From contig NZ_PVXP01000002.1 of the NCBI RefSeq assembly GCF_002995845.1, positions 81,960 through 145,959 of the forward strand: DNA of 64,000 bases, written 5' to 3'. Shown here in pieces: positions 37,201-47,226 of this stretch. The notes beneath the pieces were generated by a model. The model ran no database searches, was not told the origin of the DNA, and saw only the letters and a program-made list of their open reading frames with translations. The DNA comes from Clostridium luticellarii. Its GTDB lineage: Bacteria; Bacillota; Clostridia; Clostridiales; Clostridiaceae. The stretch's first letter is position 1; the number at the start of each line of letters is the position of its first letter. Both the position numbers and the translations under genes were made by a program.

Positions 37201-38571
37201 TTAAGCTAAATACATGAAATAGGATAATGCATCCTTTTGTTCAGTTGCAAAATCTATATTTCTCATGTGGTACGCGTTTCCTCCATAATCATAACCTTGA
37301 TTATCACATATATATGCGTAGTCAAAGCTGTTTGGATCTGCCCATTTCATGAAGGTATATGTGTGAGTTGGACCATATCCGTAACTTGTGGTAAAACATA
37401 TGTCACCGGGAAGAAGCAGAGATAAATCATAGCCAATTTTCCAGCCCATGCTTTCCAGTACAGATGTAAGGGTGAGAGTGTTTGCCACATAGGTTGGAAC
37501 GCCAAGCCCTACTCTTCTAAGGGCTTCACTGGCGAAATATACACAGTTGTTGCTTGTATCACCGCCGTGAAGTTCAATGGCACTTTCCAGTACGGACTGC
37601 CTGTTGTCATAATTCATAAGATAATTATAAAGGCTTGTACCTATTGATGACTGAGTCCTATAATCGTTTGATATGGACTGAACAGGTACAAAGGGATTTA
37701 TAGTCAATTGCAGGATAACTGTCTTGTAATATCCATCTACAGTGCCGTTAAAAACATAAGTTCCAGGTATGCTGGTGTTGCTCAGGGTTCCATCCCAGGA
37801 GACATCTACGGATCTTGTGGAATCATCTGACATTTTGGCAGATAATTTTACAGGTAAGCTGTAGTTGTCTTCCTGATTTATAGATGTATTTATATCATCA
37901 ATAGATACTATGGAGGGAACTGTTTTAAATTCCACCATAGTAGCATTTTTGAGTCCCCTTCCATATAGAGATACTATATTGCCCCCTATGATTAGAGTAT
38001 AATCAGAATCGTAATCATAATTAACTGCAGTTGTTACAATAACTGATTTATTGTAATCATCTGAAGACAGTACTGTGGAGATTTTCGTATCATTTTTATC
38101 CATTACCTTTATTTCATCCTTTAATGAGTCTATATCCACTGGTTCATTGAATTTTATTTTCCAGCTTTTATTAACGGGAATATCGGTTTTAACTAAAGTC
38201 TGTGAAGTTGTAGTTTCGCTGTTGCCTTCGTAATATTTTTTATTCTCGTTGGATAAATTTTGTGTGGAATCAGAGTCTTCTTTGGATACATTATCTAAGG
38301 AGGAAGATTTTTCCCCGGATGAATTTCCAGCTGAATTTAAATCATCTGCAGTTTTAGTGTTTTTAGCTTCTTCATTTTGTTCAGATGGCTTATCTTTATT
38401 ATTATCTGTAGAAGTGGGAGAAGTACTATGTAAATCGGTGCTGCTTGTGATATCGGACTTTGAGGAAAGCTCGTCCACATTATTTGCTGCCAATACATTG
38501 GTATAATGGAATCCTTGAACAAGCATATAAATTCCACAAAATAGTACAAATTTTTTTATAAATTTTTTCAA
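37201..38571 (-). CDS. Secreted Ig-like protein with C-terminal CHAP-like domain
   Basis: A 456-residue exported protein that I cannot name. A signal peptide (about 1-29, cleaved after VLAAN) is followed by a Ser/Asp/Glu/Asn-rich low-complexity stretch to about 130, an SbsA-type Ig-like domain (about 130-225), a bacterial Ig-like domain (about 225-295, with YVFNGTVDGYYKTVIL) and a C-terminal domain. That last domain has NNCVYFASEALRRVG, GDICFTTSYG and THTYTFM, a Cys then His arrangement like a CHAP or NlpC/P60-like cell-wall peptidase or amidase. Catalytic function is inference. Confidence 0.7.
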   Translation of the reverse strand: MKKFIKKFVLFCGIYMLVQGFHYTNVLAANNVDELSSKSDITSSTDLHSTSPTSTDNNKDKPSEQNEEAKNTKTADDLNSAGNSSGEKSSSLDNVSKEDSDSTQNLSNENKKYYEGNSETTTSQTLVKTDIPVNKSWKIKFNEPVDIDSLKDEIKVMDKNDTKISTVLSSDDYNKSVIVTTAVNYDYDSDYTLIIGGNIVSLYGRGLKNATMVEFKTVPSIVSIDDINTSINQEDNYSLPVKLSAKMSDDSTRSVDVSWDGTLSNTSIPGTYVFNGTVDGYYKTVILQLTINPFVPVQSISNDYRTQSSIGTSLYNYLMNYDNRQSVLESAIELHGGDTSNNCVYFASEALRRVGLGVPTYVANTLTLTSVLESMGWKIGYDLSLLLPGDICFTTSYGYGPTHTYTFMKWADPNSFDYAYICDNQGYDYGGNAYHMRNIDFATEQKDALSYFMYLA

Positions 38572-38872
38572 CTATATTCCTCCTTTCTATTTTATTTATG
38601 AAAAATTTTGTTTCATATGAAGTGATTCTTAAATTCAAGTAGAATCTACCCATTGGGATAAATCTTTTCATAAATAAGTTTAATTCTTTTAAAGAACAAG
38701 TTCAATAGGAATTTATAATTTGATAATTAAATGGGAAAATTATAATATTAATAGATATACGGCATATTATTTATAATGGGATCATGCAATCGGGGGATTT
38801 CTGGACCCGGATAGGATTTGACCATTTAGCTTCAATAGGGTGAAGATTAAAGAGTGAAAAGGTGGGATTTAG

Positions 38873-39703
38873 TTGGAGAAAAAAGATAGATATAACCTAA
38901 AAGAGCTTGCCGTGAGCTTCATGGAAGATGATGTACTTGCACTTTCTTCTCAACTTGCTTATAGTTTAATATTTTCTTTTTTTCCTTTTCTCATATTTAT
39001 TATCAATCTTGTGGGATACAGCGATATAAGTAATAGTGACATACTTGCAGTATTGGGGTATATACTGCCTAAAAATGTATTGGAATTGGTGAAAAATACT
39101 GCATTCAGGAGTGAAATCACTAAGAATACACAGTTGATATACTTGAGCTTGATCTTTGCAATATGGGCTTCTTCCGGTGGATTCCACGCAGTGATAAAGG
39201 GGCTGAATAAAGCCTATAATCGACATGAACATAGATCCATATTTAAAATATATGGTGTATCCATGTTGTGTACTTTGGGAATAATGACTATAATAGTGTT
39301 TACCATATTATTTCTGGTGTTTGGGGAAATGATTGGAAGTTTGATAGCTTCCAATTTAGGGTTTTCCAGGGAATTTAACCTTGTGTGGGATATATTTAGA
39401 TATGTGATCATATTTGTATCCACGGTATTTATTTTTTCTGCAGTGTACATCTATGCTCCCAGTGTAAAACTTGTATGGAAGGAAGTGATTCCAGGAGCGG
39501 TATTTTCGACCATAAGCATTGTAATAGTATCCATGATTTTTGCATTTTATGTCAATAATTTTGTCAATTATTCTATAATTTATGGAAGTATAGGAGCTGC
39601 AATAGCTCTTCTCACCTGGCTGTTTATATTATCCGTCATAGTAATACTGGGGGGAGAGGTTAACGCAGTACTATTCAAACATGAAAAAAAGCAAACTGAC
39701 TGA
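38873..39703 (+). CDS. YihY/BrkB-family membrane protein
   Basis: A 276-residue membrane protein with about six helices, beginning LAVSFMEDDVLALSSQLAYS and containing SGGFHAVIKGLNKAY and IPGAVFSTIS, which are characteristic of the YihY/UPF0761 (formerly RNase BN) family. Function is not established. The TTG start follows AAAAGGTGGG. The 38572-38872 gap holds the divergent promoters of this gene and the secreted-protein gene and no other feature I can support. Confidence 0.85.
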   Translation: MEKKDRYNLKELAVSFMEDDVLALSSQLAYSLIFSFFPFLIFIINLVGYSDISNSDILAVLGYILPKNVLELVKNTAFRSEITKNTQLIYLSLIFAIWASSGGFHAVIKGLNKAYNRHEHRSIFKIYGVSMLCTLGIMTIIVFTILFLVFGEMIGSLIASNLGFSREFNLVWDIFRYVIIFVSTVFIFSAVYIYAPSVKLVWKEVIPGAVFSTISIVIVSMIFAFYVNNFVNYSIIYGSIGAAIALLTWLFILSVIVILGGEVNAVLFKHEKKQTD

Positions 39704-39729
39704 ATATTCATCAGTTCAGCTGCTTTTTT
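39686..39729 (+). terminator. Terminator overlapping the YihY-gene end
   Basis: Outer AAAAGCA/TGCTTTT and inner AACTGA/TCAGTT stems form a hairpin that ends in TTTTTT between convergent genes. Confidence 0.6.
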
Positions 39730-39741
39730 CACCTGAAAGGG

Positions 39742-41133
39742 TTAAAGAAAGAAATTTTCTTTTATTATATCCTGCATGGTTTTTGAGGCCTGAATGTTCT
39801 GGATGATTTTTCCCGCTTTTTTGGTGTTTCCTATTAATATTCCGCCTGTCAATTTATTGTTTTCGAAGAATAATTTTTGATACTCCTTCTTTAAAGGATC
39901 TCTTAAAGAGAGTGTTTGAAGGTCAGGTGAAATTGTGCCACAGGAAAACAATTCTGTGTTCATGGAAGTGAATATGGAAGAAGATACGAAGTCTGAAAAA
40001 TGTACTTCATCTCCTGCAGCATTGGCTCCAGCAATTTTACCCATTTTTTCAGAGGCAGGCCAATTGCCGTACACTCTTCCATTATACTCGCAGATATCTC
40101 CGCAGGCATATATGTTCTCTGCGGAAGTTTCCATTTTGTCATTTACTATTATGCCCCTGTTGGTTTTTATATCCGTGTTTTCTACCAATTGCTTGTTTGG
40201 ACGTATTCCTGTAGAAAATAATACCATGTCAGTTTTTATGATTTTTCCACTCTTTAATCGCAGGCTGGAAACTTTTTCTTCACCTAGTATTTCTTCTGCA
40301 GAATCACCAAGTATTGTTTCCACTCCTGATTTATCCACGGCTTCTTTGAATAGAACAGCGCCTTCCGAATCAAGTTGACGGGAAAGAAGTCTGTCTGAAA
40401 ATTCCACTACGGTAACATTCAATCCGGAATTTTTAATTGACCAGGCAGCTTCGAGCCCCAGCAGACCTCCTCCGATTATAACCGCATTTTTAGATTTTGA
40501 CATGTAGTTTTTTATATTTTCTGCATCTGATTTGTATTTTAAAGAAAAAACACCTTTTTTGTCTATCCCTTTTATTGGAATTATAAAGCTGGAACTTCCA
40601 TTTGCAAGTATAAGTTTGTCATAGGATAATTCACGGCCTGTATCTATAGTTACTTTTTTTGATCTTGTGTCAATATTTTTGGCACTGCAGCCTAAAAGAA
40701 GTTCTATGTTGTTGTCTTTGTACCACTTTTCATTACAGAGATAGAAATCCTTGCGTAGTGTGGGCTTTAAGAGATAATCTGAAAGTTCAGGTCTGTAGTA
40801 GGTTGGAAGATTTTCAGCGGATATGATAACTATACTGCAGCTTTTGTTTCTATCTCTTATAGAATTGGCAGCATAGTAACCAGCAGCACCATTTCCGATT
40901 ATTACGAAACGTTCATCCTTATCTGTACTAAAATTTGAAGGAACTTTTTCAGATACCTCTATGAATTGACTGGCATCAGCACCGCATACTGGACAGGTTT
41001 TAGGTGGTTCATCACCTTCAATTATTATTCCACATACAAGACATTTCCATTTTTTTGTAGATGAAGATGGCTTATTTTCAGAATTTTCATTACTGCTCTC
41101 GTTGATCTTTTCCATAAATTTATAAGTTGACAT
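39742..41133 (-). CDS. NADH:rubredoxin oxidoreductase with N-terminal rubredoxin-like domain
   Basis: A 463-residue flavoprotein. A linker leads to a rubredoxin-like domain (about 28-62, CLVCGIIIEGDEPP and CPVCGAD), followed by a pyridine-nucleotide-disulfide oxidoreductase fold: FAD site VIIGNGAAGYYAA, NAD site AVIIGGGLLGLEA and FAD-ribityl region NIYACGDICE. Such enzymes pass electrons from NADH to rubredoxin and rubrerythrin in O2 and peroxide defence. The fused domain closely resembles that of the reverse rubrerythrin 2.6 kb away, suggesting a shared electron path. Start follows AAAGGAGGATCC. Confidence 0.87.
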   Translation of the reverse strand: MSTYKFMEKINESSNENSENKPSSSTKKWKCLVCGIIIEGDEPPKTCPVCGADASQFIEVSEKVPSNFSTDKDERFVIIGNGAAGYYAANSIRDRNKSCSIVIISAENLPTYYRPELSDYLLKPTLRKDFYLCNEKWYKDNNIELLLGCSAKNIDTRSKKVTIDTGRELSYDKLILANGSSSFIIPIKGIDKKGVFSLKYKSDAENIKNYMSKSKNAVIIGGGLLGLEAAWSIKNSGLNVTVVEFSDRLLSRQLDSEGAVLFKEAVDKSGVETILGDSAEEILGEEKVSSLRLKSGKIIKTDMVLFSTGIRPNKQLVENTDIKTNRGIIVNDKMETSAENIYACGDICEYNGRVYGNWPASEKMGKIAGANAAGDEVHFSDFVSSSIFTSMNTELFSCGTISPDLQTLSLRDPLKKEYQKLFFENNKLTGGILIGNTKKAGKIIQNIQASKTMQDIIKENFFL

Positions 41134-41294
41134 TGGATCCTCCTTTGAATATGTTTAATGTATATAATATTAATTATTATTAATCAATAGTAATTATTTA
41201 CATATATTATAGTATATATAGATGGCAAAATCAACTGAATAAACTGAATATTTCATTTATCCCACCGCTACATATTAAATAGATCAAAAAAATA

Positions 41295-41322
41295 TTGACA
41301 AAAATCAAGGTAGTTGTATAAT
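41295..41322 (+). promoter_or_regulatory. Promoter of the cysK-cysE transcript
   Basis: TTGACA (41295-41300) and TATAAT (41317-41322) with a 16-nt spacer lie about 10 nt before the T-box leader. Confidence 0.8.
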
Positions 41323-41334
41323 ATATATTAGAAA

Positions 41335-41616
41335 TCATAGTAGATTACTCAGAAATACTTTGAAAAAGAAAAGTAGCTTAAATGAAGTTTTACAGAGAGA
41401 AAACTGTATGCTGAGAAGTTTTTTTACGGAGTTTAAGTGAAGTGCTCTTTGGAGTTATGAGCCGAATTAGTAGTAGGCTGCATCGGGTTCACCCGTTACA
41501 GTGATAGGACATAGCGCTGTGTCCGATTGTGAGTGGGTTTTTAGAAACCAAAAAGAGTGGGACCACGGAGGATCGACTTCGTCTCTATAATTAAAGTGTA
41601 GAGAGGGAGTTTTTTT
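41335..41616 (+). promoter_or_regulatory. T-box leader, probably cysteine-specific
   Basis: The leader has the T-box sequence AGAGTGGGACCACGG (41554-41568), whose bulge pairs with uncharged tRNA 3' ends. It then forms a terminator with TCTCTA/TAGAGA arms and a T-run (41610-41616). Upstream is a long stem I region with GGCTGCATCGGG, where TGC followed by A could be the cysteine specifier, though I could not fold it to be certain. Uncharged tRNA-Cys would cause read-through into cysK-cysE, consistent with these genes. Confidence 0.85.
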
Positions 41617-41687
41617 GACGTCAAAATAAATATTAAAATCATTGAGATGAATAAAAAATTATATAAAGAATTGGTGGGAGGAAAATA

Positions 41688-42599
41688 ATGATATTTAATA
41701 ATGCCATAGATATGATAGGGAATACACCTTTGTTTAAGCTGGACAATTTTAGGGAAGAAAATTCAGCTGACATATATATCAAACTTGAAAAGTACAATCC
41801 AGGAGGAAGTATCAAGGATAGAGCTGCTCTTGGAATGGTTGAAAGGGCAGAAAGAGAAAATCTTATAGGACCAGGGGGTACCATAGTTGAACCCACTAGT
41901 GGAAACACGGGTATTGCTCTTGCCATGATAGGAAAGTTAAAAGGATATAAAGTAATTATTGTCATGCCGGAAACTATGAGTATAGAGAGAAGAAATATGA
42001 TAAAGGCCTATGGAGCTGAATTGGTTCTAACAGATGGAACTAAAGGAATGAAGGGTGCCATAGAAAAAGCTTATGAAATTGTCAAGGGTAAGAAAGATTA
42101 CTATATACCCCAGCAGTTTGTGAATATAGCCAATCCTCAGAAGCACTATGCTACTACAGCTGAAGAAATATTAAATGATTTGAAGAATGTGGATGCATTT
42201 GTAGCTGGTGTTGGTACTGGTGGGACATTAATAGGAGTAGGAGAAAATTTGAAAAAGCACAATAAGAACACCAAGGTAATTGCAGTGGAACCTGCATCTT
42301 CACCGGTTTTATCAGGCGGCCAGCCGGGTCCCCACAAAATACAGGGCATAGGCGCAGGATTTGTACCGGACATATATAAGACGGAATTTGTAGATGACAT
42401 TATTACCATAACGGATGAAGTGGCATTTAAGTATGCCAGGCTTATGGGAAAAGAAGAAGGAGTATTAGTTGGAATATCTTCAGGAGCTAATATAGCAGCA
42501 GCCATTCAGGTGGCTAAAAAGCTTGGAAAAGGAAAGAAAGTGGCTACTGTAGCACCAGATGGAGGAGAAAAGTATCTATCCATGGGATTGTATGATTGA
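41688..42599 (+). CDS. cysK: Cysteine synthase (O-acetylserine sulfhydrylase)
   Basis: A PLP fold-type II enzyme of 303 residues making cysteine from O-acetylserine and sulfide. The PLP Lys lies in [12 protein letters not shown]. The substrate loop is [11 protein letters not shown] and the phosphate cup is [10 protein letters not shown]. It follows the cysteine-type T-box directly and precedes cysE, its metabolic partner, so serine is converted to cysteine by one operon. Start follows TGGGAGGAAAATA. Confidence 0.95.
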   Translation: MIFNNAIDMIGNTPLFKLDNFREENSADIYIKLEKYNPGGSIKDRAALGMVERAERENLIGPGGTIVEPTSGNTGIALAMIGKLKGYKVIIVMPETMSIERRNMIKAYGAELVLTDGTKGMKGAIEKAYEIVKGKKDYYIPQQFVNIANPQKHYATTAEEILNDLKNVDAFVAGVGTGGTLIGVGENLKKHNKNTKVIAVEPASSPVLSGGQPGPHKIQGIGAGFVPDIYKTEFVDDIITITDEVAFKYARLMGKEEGVLVGISSGANIAAAIQVAKKLGKGKKVATVAPDGGEKYLSMGLYD

Positions 42600-42689
42600 T
42601 GTAATAGATTTTTATACTTTCCACAGTTTTTCATGGGGATAGAATTAGAATAAACAGTGAAACAAAGGTTATAAGGGGGTGATATGATA

Positions 42690-43283
42690 ATGAGAAATCC
42701 ATTTAAATTGCTGGCTTATGATATTAAAAATGCTATGAAAAATGATCCGGCGGCTAGAAATCCAGTAGAAGTGTTTTTGGTATATCCATTCATACATGCC
42801 TTGATTCATTATAGAATATCACATTTTTTCTATAGAAAAAAATGCTTTTTTATTGCTAGGTTCATATCACAAATATCCAGAATGTTAACTGGTATAGAGA
42901 TTCATCCTGGAGCTAAAATAGGCAAGGGATTGTTTATTGACCATGGAATGGGAGTTGTGATAGGAGAAACTGCAGAAGTAGGGGACAATGTAACATTGTA
43001 TCATGGAGTAACTCTTGGCGGGACAGGAAAGGATACAGGAAAGAGGCATCCTACTATTGGAAATAATGTTTTCATAGGAAGCGGAGCAAAAATATTGGGA
43101 CCTATAGTTGTAGGTGACAATGTGAAAATAGGAGCTAATGCAGTGGTTTTGAAGGATGTACCTTCTAATTGTACTGCAGTGGGAGTACCTGTGAGAATTA
43201 TATATAAAAAAAGCGCACCTGTCATAGAAATAAAAGATTATGCAGGAGATAGAAAAAAGATATATAATGAAATGGTGATATAA
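42690..43283 (+). CDS. cysE: Serine O-acetyltransferase
   Basis: Makes O-acetylserine from serine and acetyl-CoA. About 197 residues with left-handed beta-helix hexapeptide repeats ([31 protein letters not shown]), the catalytic His region FIDHGMG, and [14 protein letters not shown]. The ATG at 42690 is 9 nt after GGGGGT. The ATG at 42684 is only 3 nt after it and less likely. It is transcribed after cysK under the same T-box. Confidence 0.93.
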   Translation: MRNPFKLLAYDIKNAMKNDPAARNPVEVFLVYPFIHALIHYRISHFFYRKKCFFIARFISQISRMLTGIEIHPGAKIGKGLFIDHGMGVVIGETAEVGDNVTLYHGVTLGGTGKDTGKRHPTIGNNVFIGSGAKILGPIVVGDNVKIGANAVVLKDVPSNCTAVGVPVRIIYKKSAPVIEIKDYAGDRKKIYNEMVI

Positions 43284-43308
43284 AATTTCTATAAGAGCGG
43301 GTGAAATA

Positions 43309-44283
43309 TTGGACTACAAAGTGGAAATATTGGAGTATTGCCGTGAAATAGGTCTGGATACTGTGGGCTTTAGCAGCTGCAGAGTATATACTGAGCTGGA
43401 GGAATATCTCTGGTTTAGAAAACAAAATTTGCTGGAAAATGAATTTGAAGAAAAAGATATTAAAAAGAGAATTAATTCTTGTGAATATATAGACGGGGGA
43501 AAGACAATAATATCTATTGCCTTTCCCTATTTGTTTGAAAAGGTAAGAGAAAGCTCAGGTGTGGAATTTTCACTGTATACCAGAGGCAGAGATTATCATA
43601 AAGTGGCAGAAACCTACTTAAAAAAAGTATGTAATTTTATAGAAAGCCTTGGAGGAAAAACCAGATATTTTGTGGACAGTAATTCCTTGCCTGAGAGGTA
43701 TATAGCATTTCAAAGCGGCATAGGATTTATAGGAAAAAACAATATGCTAATTACGGAAAAATATGGTTCTTATGTATTTCTAGGCGAGATAATAACTGAT
43801 ATGAATATAGAAGGTGATGTACCTGTTAAAACCCAATGCAGTAGCTGCAGTTTATGCCAGATTGCATGTCCTACCGGGGCCATCTGTGGATATAAGGATT
43901 CTAACAGATGCATGTCCTATATCACCCAGAGAAAACATATAGAGGACAAATGGTTCACAAAGTTTAAGGGAAGATTATTTGGATGCGATACCTGTCAAAA
44001 AGTTTGTCCTTATAATCAGGATGTATTGTATTCCGGCATAGAAGATCTTAGAGCTTTTGATTTTATGGAAAAAGTGGATTTGAATGAAATTGTAAATATG
44101 GATAAATCTACATTTGGGAAAAAATATGCCAATACTTCCTGCGGATGGAGAGGTAGAAATGTCATCCAGAGAAATGGTATAATAAATGCACTTATGCTGG
44201 ATGAAGACGTCAGCATAAAAAGTATAAGATCTCCTTATATAAAAAATTATTATGATAGACTTTTACGCTTTTTGAAATTATAA
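43309..44283 (+). CDS. queG: Epoxyqueuosine reductase
   Basis: B12- and Fe-S-dependent enzyme that reduces epoxyqueuosine to queuosine in tRNA. A 324-residue protein with two 4Fe-4S motifs, CSSCSLCQIACPTGAI and CDTCQKVCPYNQD, which is the QueG arrangement. The N-terminal part, including the FVDSNSLPER region, is the cobalamin-binding domain. A TTG start is supported by GCGGGTGA upstream. It lies 25 nt after cysE and may be co-transcribed, but a functional link is not obvious. Confidence 0.88.
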   Translation: MDYKVEILEYCREIGLDTVGFSSCRVYTELEEYLWFRKQNLLENEFEEKDIKKRINSCEYIDGGKTIISIAFPYLFEKVRESSGVEFSLYTRGRDYHKVAETYLKKVCNFIESLGGKTRYFVDSNSLPERYIAFQSGIGFIGKNNMLITEKYGSYVFLGEIITDMNIEGDVPVKTQCSSCSLCQIACPTGAICGYKDSNRCMSYITQRKHIEDKWFTKFKGRLFGCDTCQKVCPYNQDVLYSGIEDLRAFDFMEKVDLNEIVNMDKSTFGKKYANTSCGWRGRNVIQRNGIINALMLDEDVSIKSIRSPYIKNYYDRLLRFLKL

Positions 44284-44305
44284 TTTATATAGAGGAATTA
44301 TTAAA

Positions 44306-45043
44306 TTGTATCATATTTGGAAAGGAAAGGTGGCTTTATTTATGATTTCTCCATGGATGGCCAGGTTAATAGGATTTCTTCCTGAAAGAGTCACAGTATA
44401 TATTTCTAGAAAGATACTAAATAGTTATGTAAACAAATATGCCAACATAGAAGTCAAAGGGATAGAACATTTAGATGAAATTGACAGGCCTATTATATTT
44501 ATATGTAATCATTTAAGCAATTCAGATGCACTGGTGCTTGGACATGTGCTTGAAAAAGAGGATCTAACTTTCGTGGCAGGCATGAAACTTAATGATGATT
44601 GCCTTACCAAACTAGGAATGAGCATAACGAAGACTATAGTTATAAAACCAAATTCTGCAGATAAGGGAGCCATTTCAAGTATAATAAAGACGATTAAAAA
44701 GGGAAAAAATATACTTATATTTCCTGAAGGTACCAGGAGTAGAACATCCAGCATGAATGAAGGGAAAAAAGGTGTAGTGCTTATACAGAGGTTATCCAGG
44801 GCAAGGGTGGTTCCTGTAGGAATATGGGGGACTGAAAAGCTTTTACCTATAAATGATAAGGGCATGGCACTGGAGAGCTTTCATCATGCAGACGTGGTGG
44901 TAAACATAGGGGCACAATTGGATATACCTAAAAAAAATAAAGATGAAGAAAAACATGAATATGAAACCAGGATAATTAATTTTTTTATGCATGAAATAGC
45001 AGAACTTCTGCCTGAAAAATACAGAGGTATATATAAGTTTTAA
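44306..45043 (+). CDS. plsC: 1-acyl-sn-glycerol-3-phosphate acyltransferase (PlsC family)
   Basis: Membrane-associated acyltransferase of 245 residues that adds the second acyl chain in phosphatidic acid synthesis. The catalytic NHxxxxD motif is NHLSNSDALVLG and the substrate motif is FPEGTRSR. The TTG start has GAGGAATT upstream. It follows queG by 22 nt, so it is probably part of one transcript with neighbouring housekeeping genes. Confidence 0.87.
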   Translation: MYHIWKGKVALFMISPWMARLIGFLPERVTVYISRKILNSYVNKYANIEVKGIEHLDEIDRPIIFICNHLSNSDALVLGHVLEKEDLTFVAGMKLNDDCLTKLGMSITKTIVIKPNSADKGAISSIIKTIKKGKNILIFPEGTRSRTSSMNEGKKGVVLIQRLSRARVVPVGIWGTEKLLPINDKGMALESFHHADVVVNIGAQLDIPKKNKDEEKHEYETRIINFFMHEIAELLPEKYRGIYKF

Positions 45044-45058
45044 TGAAGGTGATAATAA

Positions 45059-45721
45059 TTGAATAAACAAGATGTAGTTAAAATATTGAAGATATTAAGT
45101 GAAACATATCCAGAAGCAACATGCGCATTGAAATTCAATTCCCCTTATGAATTGTTGGTAGCCACCATGCTTTCGGCTCAGTGTACGGATGTTAGGGTGA
45201 ACAAGGTTACCAGTGAGTTGTATAAGGAATTTAATACTCCCGAGAAAATGATCTCGCTTACGGAAGAGGAATTGGGAGAAAAAATAAAAAGCTGTGGCTT
45301 TTTTAGGAACAAAAGCAAGCATATATTGGAAACAAGCAGGGCGATTGTAGAAAAATACCAGGGAAGTGTACCTGATACTTTGAAAGAATTAATTAAATTA
45401 CCTGGAGTGGGCAGGAAAACTGCAGATGTAGTATTGTCCAATGCTTTTGGAGTGCCTGCTATTGCAGTCGATACCCACGTATTTCGGGTATCCAACAGGT
45501 TGGGAATAGCCAGAGGAAATACCCCTCAAAAAGTTGAGATGGAGCTTATGAAGAATATACCCAAACACCTTTGGAGTGATTCCCATCACTACCTCATATG
45601 GCATGGAAGGAAGATATGCAAATCAAGAAAACCTGACTGCGAGCATTGTCCTGTAGCTCCCTACTGCCAGTATTTCAATCATCCTGAAGATTATGAGGAA
45701 CATAAAATCAAGAAAAACTGA
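45059..45721 (+). CDS. nth: Endonuclease III
   Basis: A DNA glycosylase/AP lyase of 220 residues that removes oxidised pyrimidines. The helix-hairpin-helix LIKLPGVGRKTADVV carries the catalytic Lys and VDTHVFRVSNR the catalytic Asp. The C-terminal 4Fe-4S cluster is in CKSRKPDCEHCPVAPYC. A TTG start follows GAAGGTGATAA, 15 nt after plsC. Confidence 0.95.
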   Translation: MNKQDVVKILKILSETYPEATCALKFNSPYELLVATMLSAQCTDVRVNKVTSELYKEFNTPEKMISLTEEELGEKIKSCGFFRNKSKHILETSRAIVEKYQGSVPDTLKELIKLPGVGRKTADVVLSNAFGVPAIAVDTHVFRVSNRLGIARGNTPQKVEMELMKNIPKHLWSDSHHYLIWHGRKICKSRKPDCEHCPVAPYCQYFNHPEDYEEHKIKKN

Positions 45722-45743
45722 CCTATGAAATTCAGCATACGAA

Positions 45744-45780
45744 AAAAGGGTATAATGCTGTTGAAAGTGTTATACCCTTT
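45744..45780. terminator. Bidirectional terminator between nth and cinA
   Basis: AAAGGGTATAA and TTATACCCTTT form an 11-bp perfect stem between convergent genes, with A/T runs on both sides. Confidence 0.85.
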
Positions 45781-45813
45781 GATAAATAATATTTTAAACT
45801 AAACTTAAAACAT

Positions 45814-47052
45814 CTATATACTTAGGATTTCCCTTCGTACCCAGTCCAGGGCACTCATGGTAGCTCTTTTTCTTACAGTGTTTCTGCTCCCGAAATACTG
45901 GAATTTTTTTGCCTGAACTCTGCCTTTGATGTAAAGTCCCATATATACCAGACCTACAGGTTTTTCCGTGGAGCCACCGCCGGGACCTGCAATTCCGGTA
46001 GTGGATATGCCTATGTCTGTGTTGGATGTCTTAGCTATACCTTCAGCCATTTCTCTGGCTGTTTCGTAACTTACGGCACCATATTTATCGAGAGTGGTCT
46101 TTTTGACACCAAGTCTGTTGATCTTAGCCTCATTGCTGTATGTAACAGCGCCTTCCTTAAATACTTCAGATATGCCCGGATAATTTACAAGTTTTGCTGC
46201 TATCATTCCTCCAGTACAGGATTCAGCAGAAGATATGGTGAATTTTTTATCTGTGAGCATTTTACCCAGTACTTCTTCCATTTTTATATCATCTTCACCA
46301 TAAATGTTTATTCCAAATATTTTTTTCAGTTGTATTTCCACAGGATTTATGAGTTTTAAAGCGTCATCTTCCGTAGAGGCCTCGGCAGTAATTCTGAGTA
46401 TTGTGTCTTCTTCTTTGGCATAGGGAGCTACAGTTGGGTTAGTGCTATTTTTTATGATATCCGATGCCATTTCGGCCATGACGCCTTCTCCTATTCCACA
46501 TAACCTGAGTGTTTTTGATTTTATTATTTTACTGCTGTATTTTTTCAAAAAAGGTTTCACATAATTGTTGAACATAGGTGCAACTTCTTTTGGAGGCCCG
46601 GGGAGTATTATCATTATTTTCCCGTTTTCTTCAATGGCACAGCCAGGGGCAGTACCGTGAGGATTAGGCAGTATTTTAGATCCCTTTGGGAAATAAGCCT
46701 GTTTTATATTGTTTCCCTTTGAGTAAGATCTACCCATTTTACTGAAATGCTCTTTTAAATTCTCCAGTGAATTTTTATCCAGAATCAGTTCTCTGTTAAA
46801 AAATTTGGCCCCGGTTTCTTTTGTCAAGTCATCTGGAGTAGGTCCAAGTCCACCTGTTGTAATTATAATGTCTGATCTTTTAAAACCATTTTCAAGTTCC
46901 TCCAGAAGTCTATCCGGATTATCTCCAACTACAGACTGATGAAATACTTCTATACCTAAGTTTGCCAGTTGTCTGGATATAAATTGGGCGTTTGTATTGA
47001 CTATATCTCCAAGTAAAATTTCTGTTCCCACGCATAGTATTTCGGCTTTCAT
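45814..47052 (-). CDS. cinA: CinA-like nicotinamide-nucleotide amidase/pyrophosphatase
   Basis: A 412-residue two-domain protein: an N-terminal MoaB/COG1058 domain (about 1-170; GTEILLGDIVNTNAQ, TTGGLGPTPDDLT, ILPGPPKEV) and a C-terminal CinA/PncC domain (about 255-412; SAESCTGGMIAAKL, GIAGPGGGSTEKPVG). PncC deamidates NMN and the N-terminal half acts on ADP-ribose in some species. It is transcribed opposite the nth operon and ends at a bidirectional terminator. Confidence 0.93.
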   Translation of the reverse strand: MKAEILCVGTEILLGDIVNTNAQFISRQLANLGIEVFHQSVVGDNPDRLLEELENGFKRSDIIITTGGLGPTPDDLTKETGAKFFNRELILDKNSLENLKEHFSKMGRSYSKGNNIKQAYFPKGSKILPNPHGTAPGCAIEENGKIMIILPGPPKEVAPMFNNYVKPFLKKYSSKIIKSKTLRLCGIGEGVMAEMASDIIKNSTNPTVAPYAKEEDTILRITAEASTEDDALKLINPVEIQLKKIFGINIYGEDDIKMEEVLGKMLTDKKFTISSAESCTGGMIAAKLVNYPGISEVFKEGAVTYSNEAKINRLGVKKTTLDKYGAVSYETAREMAEGIAKTSNTDIGISTTGIAGPGGGSTEKPVGLVYMGLYIKGRVQAKKFQYFGSRNTVRKRATMSALDWVRREILSI

Positions 47053-47226
47053 GCATTTTTACCTCCGTCTTTATTATTTGCAGTAGTACTACATATTTAT
47101 ATAATTTTATGATACCATAAAATTGGATTTATTTTAAAAATAGTATAATAAATTAATAGTATTTTACATATAAAAAATACTGACACTATAGTATAATAAC
47201 TATGTAAAAGTAAAGAGGTGATGGAA

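Noticed and set aside
41335..41616. SAM or cysteine-related riboswitch other than a T-box
   Set aside because: The T-box sequence with a downstream terminator is explicit, and no S-box core was seen.
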